Positions 25,866 through 33,641 of a stretch of 34,901 nt of DNA are shown one piece after another. A program made the position numbers and the translations under genes. Location of the stretch: contig NZ_BAGG01000253.1 in NCBI RefSeq assembly GCF_000308695.1, forward strand, positions 1-34,901. The letters are read 5' to 3'. Each line of letters opens with the position of its first letter. The stretch's first letter is position 1. Source of the DNA: Nocardia takedensis NBRC 100417 (lineage in GTDB: Bacteria > Actinomycetota > Actinomycetes > Mycobacteriales > Mycobacteriaceae). The notes under the pieces were generated by a model. The model was given only the letters and a program-made list of their open reading frames with translations. It had not been told where the DNA came from and ran no database searches.

Positions 25866-28800
25866 GTGCCGGTCATCCCGATCTTCCTCTCGTCCACCTT
25901 TCGCGACTTCCACGGCGAGCGCGACGTTCTCGTCGAGCACGTGCGCCCGGTGCTGGACGATGCCGTCGCCCCGTTCGGCTGCCGGGTCGACCTGATCGAC
26001 CTGCGCTGGGGTGCCGGTGACGACTCACTCGACGAGGAGGCACGGCTTTCCAGGGTGCTCGATGTTTGCTTTGCCGAGATCGACCGGGCCAGGCCGCTTT
26101 TCGTCGGGTTGATCGGTCAGCGGTATGGCTGGATTCCGGGGTCGCGACGGGTCGGCCGGATCGCGGCGGCGATCGGGCTGACCGCACCGCACGCCGACTG
26201 CTCCGCGACCGAACTCGAATTCGTGTACGGCGCGTTCGACCGGCCTGAGACCGAGGCGGTGTTCTTCGCGCGGGAGATCATCGGCGAGACTCCCCCCGGT
26301 TGGGTCGACGCCGACCCGGCCCCCATGGCGCGGCTGCGTGGGCTGGCCGAACGCCACGGGCGGGTCTCGACCTACCGGGTTGCGGCGGACGGCGGCAAGG
26401 TCGTCGACCTGGCCGATTTCGAGGCGCTCGCGATTCGCGTACTGAGCGAATTGGTCGTCCGGCGCGCCGAGCTCATGCGCGACACTGCGGTCGACGCGGC
26501 GAACGCCGCCGAGCAGCTCTTCTTCCAGGATCGGACTCGGGCGTTCGACGGCAGGGCCGAATTGGTGAATTCGATTACCGCGATACTGGATTCGGCGCGG
26601 GGCGTGTGCCTGCTCGGCGAATCGGGGGTCGGAAAATCCGCCGTCTGGTGCGCGGTCGTCGAGCGGTTGCGCGGCAGTGGTGTGCGCGTCGCCGCGCTGC
26701 TGCTGGACACCAGCACCGCGGTCAGAACCGAAGCGGGCATCATCAGCCGATCGGCGCTCGACCTCGGCATCGAGCTCGACACCGGTATCTCGCACGAGCA
26801 ACTGCAGCAGCGCTGGCGCGGCGGGCTGGCCCGGATCGGGCCGTGCGTGCTCGCCATCGACGGCCTCGATACCCTCCCGGAGAACGAGGGCCGGGAGCAC
26901 CTTCGCTTCCTGCACGATCTTCCAGCGAACGTCACGGTCCTCGTCAGCACGACCGAGTCCGGGCACGCGGCCGCGTTGAGCAGGTCGGGAATCGACACCA
27001 TCCCGGTCGAACCACTCGCGGCAGGGAACGCACGGGCCGCCGTCGACGCGGTTTGCCGCTCGCTCGGCCGCAACCTGCCACAGGCCGCCGTCGCGGAGCT
27101 CACCGCAACCCCGAGGACCGCCCTGTGGCTCCGGCTCGCGATCGGCGAACTGCTCGCGCTGGACGAGGAGGACTACCGGGTGCTGAACGACAGCAGTGAC
27201 CCGCTGGCCGACCTCACCCGGCTGCTGCTGCGGGCGGTGACGGCGATGCCCCCGACCTCGGAAGCCATCATCGGGCGCATCGCCGACCGCGTCGAGCAGC
27301 GCTTCGGCCCTGCGGCCACCGGCGATGTCGTCCAGATCCTCGTGACCTCCCGTTCCGGGCTCGCGCCGATCGACCTGGAGGCCATCACCGGCGTCGATCA
27401 GCTGGCGGTCGCCGGGATCCGCCGCGGTCTGCAGGGCATGGTCACGGTGTCGGAATCGGACGGGCGCTCCAGTTTCGCACACAGCCTCGTCCGGCACACG
27501 CTGCACAGGCGATACCCGAGTGCCGAATCCGGGCGATCACTGCACGCCCGGATCGCGCGGCACCTCGCGGCAACGCCGAATTCCGACCCGATCGCAGGCG
27601 ACGACCTGCTGTGGCACCTGTTCCGGGCGGAGGGCGATCCGCCTGCGGGGCCGATGCTCAACAAACTCGCCTACGACACGCCAGCGGGCAGGCGGGCCGG
27701 GTGGATCGTGATCGATGCCGCCGGGCAGCGGGCCTTCCGTTCGACATTGAGCGGCATCGGTCCGAGCGGGATGGAGTATCTCAACTGGGTCGCCGGTGAG
27801 CACAAACACCTGATGACCCAGGAGGCGCGGCGTACCCTCTCGACTCATCAGTTCGAGGTCGCCGTCGACCTGCTCCAGCAGGCTCCCGCTGAACCCGCCG
27901 GTCGGCATCGGGTCGCGAGCGCACTCGAACGGCTGGCCGACCTGGGCCGGACACCGAACGTCCCGGCCGATGCCGAGCTCGCCGCCGCGCGGCGCGGCGT
28001 GGAGGTCGCCAGGAGCCTGGCGCCGGAAGGCGACACCGACCCCACCGTCGGACGTGCTATGGCCGCCGCCCAGACCCGGCTCGGTCGAGCAGCGGAGACG
28101 ATCGGTGACGCGGACCTGGCACGGGAGGCCTTCACCGAGGCGGTCACGATCTGGCGCGGGCTGGTCGACGACCCGCGCGCCGGCGAAATCGCCCGCAGCT
28201 GGCTGCAATGGGGACTGCGCGAACTTGCCGCGACAGCAGCAGCTGCCGGCGACCGGGCCTGCGCCCACGAACTCCTGCTCGAGTCTCTGGAGCACGCTCG
28301 ATGGTCGACTCAGTTCGACACGCCCGCCATGGACAGCAACGTCAGCGATGCCCTGACAGCGCTCGGCGCCGCCGAGGTAGCGCTCGGCGATTACAGCGCT
28401 GCCCGCGGCACAGCTGACGAGGCGCTCGCCCTCGCTCGAAAGCTGGTCGCACTGGAGCCGGGACCGCAGTGGAAGGCTCGGCTCGCTCAGGCCCTGCGGC
28501 TGGTGGCGCAGATCGAAACGGACACCGGCCGTCCGGAGGCGGCCGAGCCCGCGTACCTGGAGGAGGCGACGGCCTGGCAGCAGGCATCGGATGCCGATCC
28601 GCTGCGAATCGATATCCGGCTGATGCAGGTGCAAGCGGTGCGCGGAGCGGCGCGGGCAGCGGCGGCGCAGCAGAAACTTCCCGAGGCAATGCAGTACTTC
28701 GCCGAGGCTGCTCGGCTCTCCGACCTCGCGCTCTCGATCGCACCGGAGGACACCGCCGCTCGGGAGTACACGGCCGACACCTACCGGGAGGCAGGACGCT

Positions 28801-30026
28801 TCCACAAGACGGCCGGTGACTTCGGCATGGCGACGACATTGCTGACGAAGGCGGCCGAGCAGCTTCGGCTCTCGCTCGGCGCGAACCCCGACGACGCATC
28901 AGCCGAGGTACTGGCGCTCGCCGCCATCGTCGCCGAACTCGCCGAGAGCGCCGTACGGCTGGGCAACTTCGACTACGCGCGACAGCTCCTCGGCGGGTAC
29001 CTCTCGTACGCTCGCGCTCAGCTCGCGGCCGCCCCGGACGATTTCCATCTCCGGCAAGCCGTTCTCGTGCTCGGCGGCGAAGCGGGTGACACGGCGTGGG
29101 CGAGCGGAGATTTCGCAGGTGCAGTGGATGCACGCGACGAGGCGCTGAAGGTCGCCAGAACGATGCTGGCAGCGGATCCTTCGAGCTCCGCCGCGCAGCG
29201 GAATGCGAGCGCGCTTGCAAAAGGGTTGGGTGAGGCCGCCCAGCGACTCGGGCTGTGGCGGCGCGCACGGGATGCCTATTCCGAGGCGCACCGGCTTCTG
29301 GCTGGTATGAGGGAGGGCGCCGAGCCCGAGTCCTGGCTACAGCTCGAACTCGCTATCGTCACGAAGGGGATCGGCATCACGTCCCTTTACCTGGAGGATC
29401 CCGCCGTCGCCCTGGATGGGTTCGGCGATTCGCGACGACACGCGCTTGCCGCACTCGGCGACGGCGAGCTCGATGACCGCACCGTGTCGCTGCTGTGGAG
29501 CGCGGCACTGGGATCGGCCGAGGCCGCGCTGATGTCAGGTGATCGGCGCCATGCCCGTGCGGCGTTGGACGAGGCCGTCCAGCTCGACCGGACACCATAC
29601 GCCGTGAAGTCGCTGGACAGCGCGGATTACCATACGCTCGCCACTCTGCTGATCCGGTTGGGCGACATCGAGATTAGGGCCAGGAAGTTCTCGGCGGCGG
29701 GAACCGCATACGGTGAGGCACCCGAGGCGCTGGAGACCACGCTCCGCCGAACCGGACCCGGCTACGACCCGGCTTCCGTCGTTGCCGCCGCGCACAACGG
29801 CATCGCCTACTCGGCATACCTGCAGGGCGACTACCGGGCCGCACGGTCCAGCTTCGAGAAGGCGGTCACAATTCGACGCACCCTGCTCGCCGCGCACCCC
29901 GGCAGCCTACCTGCCTTGAAAAGCTTGCAGCAGTCCCTAGTGGGGCTGGCCGAAGCGGCGGCCGAACTCGGAGAGCGCCGGGTCGCCGAGCGTGCCCAGC
30001 GCGAACTGCGGGACTTGCAGCGCTGA
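25866..30026 (+). CDS. DUF4062 - STAND ATPase - TPR protein
   Basis: The protein has 1386 residues. Residues 1-90 match DUF4062 (IPIFLSSTFRDFHGERDVL, VDLIDLRWG, LFVGLIGQRYGW). A STAND-type ATPase follows, with Walker A GESGVGKS at 251-258, Walker B VLAIDGLD at 328-335 and a sensor-like VLVSTTES at 358-365, then a winged-helix-like region (AHSLVRHTLHRRY near 540). From about 690 to the end the protein is alpha-helical with TPR-type repeats (YSAARGTADEALALARKL, YFAEAARLSDLAL, DYRAARSSFEKAVTIRRTL). The layout parallels eukaryotic DUF4062-NTPase-repeat proteins such as NPHP3 and TEP1. The start is GTG 25866 with AGGA six bases upstream. It probably senses a ligand or partner through the TPRs and switches the DUF4062 effector; the effector activity of DUF4062 is unknown to me. 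Confidence 0.88.
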   Translation: MPVIPIFLSSTFRDFHGERDVLVEHVRPVLDDAVAPFGCRVDLIDLRWGAGDDSLDEEARLSRVLDVCFAEIDRARPLFVGLIGQRYGWIPGSRRVGRIAAAIGLTAPHADCSATELEFVYGAFDRPETEAVFFAREIIGETPPGWVDADPAPMARLRGLAERHGRVSTYRVAADGGKVVDLADFEALAIRVLSELVVRRAELMRDTAVDAANAAEQLFFQDRTRAFDGRAELVNSITAILDSARGVCLLGESGVGKSAVWCAVVERLRGSGVRVAALLLDTSTAVRTEAGIISRSALDLGIELDTGISHEQLQQRWRGGLARIGPCVLAIDGLDTLPENEGREHLRFLHDLPANVTVLVSTTESGHAAALSRSGIDTIPVEPLAAGNARAAVDAVCRSLGRNLPQAAVAELTATPRTALWLRLAIGELLALDEEDYRVLNDSSDPLADLTRLLLRAVTAMPPTSEAIIGRIADRVEQRFGPAATGDVVQILVTSRSGLAPIDLEAITGVDQLAVAGIRRGLQGMVTVSESDGRSSFAHSLVRHTLHRRYPSAESGRSLHARIARHLAATPNSDPIAGDDLLWHLFRAEGDPPAGPMLNKLAYDTPAGRRAGWIVIDAAGQRAFRSTLSGIGPSGMEYLNWVAGEHKHLMTQEARRTLSTHQFEVAVDLLQQAPAEPAGRHRVASALERLADLGRTPNVPADAELAAARRGVEVARSLAPEGDTDPTVGRAMAAAQTRLGRAAETIGDADLAREAFTEAVTIWRGLVDDPRAGEIARSWLQWGLRELAATAAAAGDRACAHELLLESLEHARWSTQFDTPAMDSNVSDALTALGAAEVALGDYSAARGTADEALALARKLVALEPGPQWKARLAQALRLVAQIETDTGRPEAAEPAYLEEATAWQQASDADPLRIDIRLMQVQAVRGAARAAAAQQKLPEAMQYFAEAARLSDLALSIAPEDTAAREYTADTYREAGRFHKTAGDFGMATTLLTKAAEQLRLSLGANPDDASAEVLALAAIVAELAESAVRLGNFDYARQLLGGYLSYARAQLAAAPDDFHLRQAVLVLGGEAGDTAWASGDFAGAVDARDEALKVARTMLAADPSSSAAQRNASALAKGLGEAAQRLGLWRRARDAYSEAHRLLAGMREGAEPESWLQLELAIVTKGIGITSLYLEDPAVALDGFGDSRRHALAALGDGELDDRTVSLLWSAALGSAEAALMSGDRRHARAALDEAVQLDRTPYAVKSLDSADYHTLATLLIRLGDIEIRARKFSAAGTAYGEAPEALETTLRRTGPGYDPASVVAAAHNGIAYSAYLQGDYRAARSSFEKAVTIRRTLLAAHPGSLPALKSLQQSLVGLAEAAAELGERRVAERAQRELRDLQR

Positions 30027-30075
30027 GTTCCTACCTCGCCCGGAAGTAGCGGCCTCCCAACGTATACACGGTGAA

Positions 30076-31058
30076 TCATTGCTCGGTCTCAGGGTCGGTG
30101 TCAGCTACAACCCAGGTCGAGCTGCTGATGGCCTGCACCGGCGACGTAGGCTCTGGTCGGCTCATGATGTTGCATCCGGATGACGGTGCGGTAGAGCGCG
30201 GCGTGGGCCGCCACAGTTGAGTCGGTAGCGGATAGTTTGCCGAAGGAGGCCAGGCCCGGGCAGACGCCGCAGAGTTTCGCCCAGGCCGGTTCGGTGCGAA
30301 TGCGGTCGGGGTTGTCACCGGCGACGATGAGCATTTCCGCGGCGGTGTCGATCCCGACTCCGAACGCGGCGGTCAGTTGCGGAGCGGTCGAGGCGATGAG
30401 TTCGTCGAGGAGCTTCTCGTGGGAGATGATCACTTCTTGGAGTTGCTCTCAGCGTCGTGCGATAGCTCGCAGGGTGTGTTTGGTGGCTGCTTGCACGGTG
30501 GTGATCGGACCGAGGCGCAGCGCTGCGCAGCGGTGGATCAACGCCATCTTCGACAGCGGCTGTTGCTGTTCGCGGAGTTCGGCGGGCGCGTTCACCAGGA
30601 TCGATTTCAGCGAAATCACCGCTGCTGTGCGAGCTTTGACCGCGACGTCTTTGGCGACCTTGATCTGACGGATCATCTCGACGCCGTCGACGCTTTTCGG
30701 GGTGGCATCGGCCTCTCCGGCGAGTACCGCGCGGGCGGCATTCTCGGCGTCGATGAAGTCGGTTTTGCCGCGAAGGCGCCGGTCGCGGCGATCGGTGCGC
30801 ATCACCTCGATCACGCCGATATCGGCGCGACGGACCGCGGCGGTGAGTCCTGCCCCGTAGGAGCCGGTTCCTTCGATGGCGAAGATGCGTAGGTGTCTCA
30901 GATTAATCGACCAGTCGATGAGTTCCTGGTAGCCGACGCGATCGGCACTGAACTTGTCGGCGGCCACACCACCGAAGTCGTCGAGGGCGACGGCGACGTG
31001 GGTGTTTGTGGGTGTCGACGCCGATGACGACTCGACCTCGGCGTGGCGCGTTTGTCAT
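30076..31058 (-). pseudogene. IS110-family transposase, inactivated
   Basis: From ATG 31058 the protein begins MTNAPRRGRVVIGVDTHKH. A two-base deletion then shifts to the frame reading HVAVALDDFGG, VAADKFSADRVGYQELIDW, IFAIEGTGSYGAGL and KTDFIDAENAARAVLAGEAD. A TGA at 30449-30451 interrupts the frame, which continues as EQLQEVIISHEKLLDEL and LTAAFGVGIDTAAEMLIVAG, then RTEPAWAKLCGVCPGLASFG. Past this point the usual glycine-rich RLNRGGDR motif is gone and the C-terminus ends early. The DEDD N-terminal and Tnp20 C-terminal parts are both recognisable. The gene is dead from at least one frameshift, one nonsense codon and a 3' deletion. Confidence 0.85.
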
Positions 31059-31365
31059 GCTTGTCCGTGCGACCTTTCAGCGGGTTGTCGACGCCGGCCG
31101 GTCGGTGGACGGGACTGTGATGGGACCTGGTGAGGTCAGGCTCCTATGAGGTCACTGCCGCCCGGTCGGCACCGAGGTGGTGAAGCCGCCAGGTAGACGA
31201 CAGATCAACGGCCAGGACACCCAGACCTCGGGGTCAGTCGTAAGCAAGAGCCAGGCCACCAGACGGCCGAATCCATTCTCACAGTCGAAACAATCGCACA
31301 CGGTACCGAAGGAATGAACCACCCCGGTGAGTCCGGAGACTTCATCTCATGGGAAGGATGGAGTC

Positions 31366-31674
31366 GTGTCGAGGAGGAAGTACCCGGACGAGTTGCCTGA
31401 GCGTGCCGTGTGGATGTTTGGTGAGATCCGTGATCAGCACGGGTCGGAGTGGGCGGCGATGCGGGCGGTCGCCGAGGTGTTGGGTGTGGGTCATGCGGAG
31501 ACGGTTCGTGGGTGGGTGCGGCAGGCCGAGGTCGACGCCGGTTCACGCGCGGGGGTGACGACCGAGGAGTCCGAGGAGCTGAAACGGTTGCGGCGTGAGA
31601 ACGCAACGCTCAAGCGCGCCAACGCAACTCTGAAAGCCGCGTCGGCTTTCTTCGCGTCAATGTCAAGATCATGA
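31366..31674 (+). pseudogene. IS3 orfA, interrupted near its 3' end
   Basis: From GTG 31366 the protein reads SRRKYPDELPERAVWMF, then AEVLGVGHAETVRGWVRQAE and a leucine-zipper-like ELKRLRRENATLKRANATLK, ending ASAFFAS. The native last codons (AEIDRPQR-stop, 32978-33003) lie beyond the inserted IS110 element, so the present frame ends MSRS-stop inside the insertion. Confidence 0.85.
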
Positions 31675-31698
31675 GTGTCAATGTCAAGATCATGAGTG
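31657..31698 (+). repeat. Perfect tandem duplication of 21 bases at the IS110 left junction
   Basis: The segment 31657-31677 is repeated exactly at 31678-31698. Each copy contains ATGTCAAG, whose reverse complement CTTGACAT marks the other end of the IS110 element at 32960-32967. The duplication spans the junction between IS3 orfA and the inserted element. Confidence 0.85.
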
Positions 31699-31891
31699 CC
31701 CGGCGGGGTTCGCTCTTTTCTTCGCTGCCCCAGCTGTCGATGCTGGTGGCTTGTCACGATGTGCGGCCTCGCCAGGCCCGACCGGCGAGGTGCGTGGCCT
31801 GATAGGAGCGCGCCGCGAATTGCCCGATTGACGCGTGCCCGTCCTCACCTGGTCGCCTGTAATCCAGCTACCCGTCGAGAGGACGAAATCG
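31699..31891 (+). ncRNA. Candidate bridge RNA region of the IS110 element
   Basis: IS110 elements of the IS621 type transcribe a structured bridge RNA from the noncoding region upstream of the transposase. This gap of about 190 bases is in the right place and has a perfect seven-base-pair hairpin, CCTCGCC at 31767-31773 with GGCGAGG at 31784-31790 and a ten-base loop. I did not fold the region or match the loops to target and donor sites, so this is positional inference. Confidence 0.35.
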
Positions 31892-32964
31892 TTGAGCCAT
31901 GTCGTTATCGGTGTGGATGCCCATAAGCGCACCCATACTCTGGTCGCCGCCGATCCCCTGGGCCGCCGGTTGGCCGAGAAGACGATCGGGACTACCAGCG
32001 AGGATCATTTGAAAGCCGTCGGGTGGGCGACCCAGTGGCCGGGTGCTCGGTTCGCGGTGGAGGACTGCCGACACGTCACACGCCGACTGGAACGAGACCT
32101 GCTGGCCGCGGGGTTCGAGGTGGTGCGGGTGCCGACCCAGCTCATGGCCGCCGCCAGGCGCGGCGGCCGGGAGAAGGGCAAATCCGATCCGATCGATGCC
32201 CTCGCAGTGGCTCATGCTGCCCTGCGCGAACCCGACCTGCCGACCGCGCGTCTCGACGGCCCGGCTCGCGAGGTGAAACTCTTGTCGGACTACCGCCACA
32301 CCTTGGTTGTTCAGCGCACCGAGCTGATCAACCGATTGCGGTGGCACCTGCACGAACTGGACCCGAGCCTGGAACTTCCCGCCCGCGGCCTGCGCCGCTA
32401 CTGCGTGATCGATGACCTCGCGCAGCGACTCACCACCTTCGACGGCCTGGTCGCGCGGATCGCTCGCGACATGACCGCGCAGTGCCGCGCGCTGACCGAG
32501 CAGATCAACGATCTCGAACGTCAGCTCCGGGATCGAGTCCGGGTGTTGGCGCCGACACTGCTGGCGGTCCCCGGCTGCGGGGTGCTCTCGGCCGCGGTGA
32601 TCGTCGGTGAAACCGCTGGAGCGCAACGCTTCCGCTCCAAGGACGCCTATGCGCGGTTCACCGGAACCGCACCCATTCCGGTGTGGTCGGGTGCCACCTC
32701 CGGCAAGGTACGACTCAATCGTGGCGGTAACCGGTGGATCAACTGCGCCTTGCATAGATCGCGCTCACCCAGACCCGCGGCTTCGGCTCCGGCAAGACCT
32801 ACGTCGACAAGCTCAAGTCCCGCGGCAAGACCCGCACCGAAGCGATGCGGCTGCTGCGCCGACGATTGTCCGACGTCGTCTACCGCGCTCTGCTCACCGA
32901 CGAACGAATAGCCGCAACACAACCCGCGGAATCAACGAAACCGGTTGCGCTTCGGGCGGCTTGA
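31892..32964 (+). pseudogene. IS110-family transposase with one late frameshift
   Basis: TTG 31892 has GAGAGGA eight bases upstream. The N-terminal DEDD part reads SHVVIGVDAHKRTHTLVAAD, FAVEDCRHVTRRLERDL and KSDPIDALAVAHAALREPD. The C-terminal part reads LLAVPGCGVLSAAVIVGETA, FTGTAPIPVWSGATSGKVR and LNRGGNRWINCALH. Near 32757 one base appears to be missing. After it the original frame continues as IALTQTRGFGSGKTYVDKLK and SRGKTRTEAMRLLRRRLSD, ending at TGA 32962-32964. In the sequenced frame the protein ends at 32911 with an unrelated tail. The inactivation looks recent; a sequencing error is also possible. Confidence 0.85.
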
Positions 32965-32999
32965 CATAGGAGCATCGCCGAGATCGACCGGCCACAACG

Positions 33000-33641
33000 C
33001 TGATATTCGAGTTCATCACTGAACACCAGGGCCGCCGCGCAAGTGGCGGCCTGCTGTGGGGCATCGAGTCGATCTGCGCCGGGCTCACCGAGCTCGGCGT
33101 GAAAGTCGCCCCATCGACGTATTACGAACTCCGTCATCGCGCCGTCACGAAACAGCAGCTGCGCGACGAGGAATTGGCCGTGGAGATCGAGCGTGTGCAC
33201 CGTGAGAATTTCGGTGTGTATGGCGCGAGAATGGTGTGGCTGCAACTGAATCGGGAAGGCATCGTCGTGGCTCGCTGCACCGTGGAGCGGCTCATGCGCC
33301 GACTCGGTTTACGAGGCGCGATGCGCGGCAGAGTCGAACGCACCACGATCCCGGACCCGAACGCACCACGGGCGGTGGATCGGGTGCAGCGTAAGTTCGC
33401 GCCGGTGGCGTCGAACCGATTATGGGTTGCCGACATCACGTATGTGTCGACGTGGTCGGGATGGGTGTATGTGGCGTTCGTCGTCGACGCCTTCGCGCGG
33501 CGCATCATCGGCTGGCGCACGTCCACGTCGATGACCGCGGCGTTGGTGCTCGACGCGATCGAGCACGCGATCTGGACTCGTGAACGCGAGGGCTGGAATG
33601 TGACAGATGTTGTGCACCATAATGATCGAGGATCGCAAGGT
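33000..33641 (+). pseudogene. IS3 orfB transposase, 3' truncated by IS30
   Basis: The frame reads LIFEFITEHQGRRASGGLLW, VKVAPSTYYELRHRAV and FGVYGARMVWLQLNREGIVV, then the integrase core LWVADITYVSTWSGWVYVAF, VDAFARRIIGWRT and VVHHNDRGSQ. The first two acidic residues of the DDE triad are present, but the third lies in the missing 3' part, because IS30-like sequence begins right after DRGSQ. Confidence 0.85.

Larger units (their letters stand above)
31681..32967 (+). mobile_element. IS110-family element inserted in the IS3 element
   Basis: The inner copy of ATGTCAAG at 31681 and CTTGACAT at 32960-32967 bound about 1.29 kb that holds one DEDD transposase gene with a 5' noncoding region of about 210 bases. 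That is a normal layout for IS110. The left boundary could equally be 31660 because of the duplicated 21-base segment. Confidence 0.75.
31315..33641 (+). mobile_element. IS3-family element, split by an IS110 element and truncated by an IS30 element
   Basis: The left end begins at TGAACCACCCCGGTGAGTCC (31315), a typical actinobacterial IS3 terminus. orfA (31366-31655) breaks off at ASAFFAS, an IS110 element fills about 31660-32967, and the IS3 sequence resumes as GCCGAGATCGACCGG with orfB. orfB then stops at the DRGSQ motif near 33641, where IS30-like sequence starts. This belongs to a different IS3 group from copies A and B. Confidence 0.85.

Noticed and set aside
26025..28805. Minus-strand frames of 493 and 422 codons inside the DUF4062-STAND gene
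   Set aside because: Antisense shadows of a gene with clear Walker motifs and TPRs; no recognisable features of their own.
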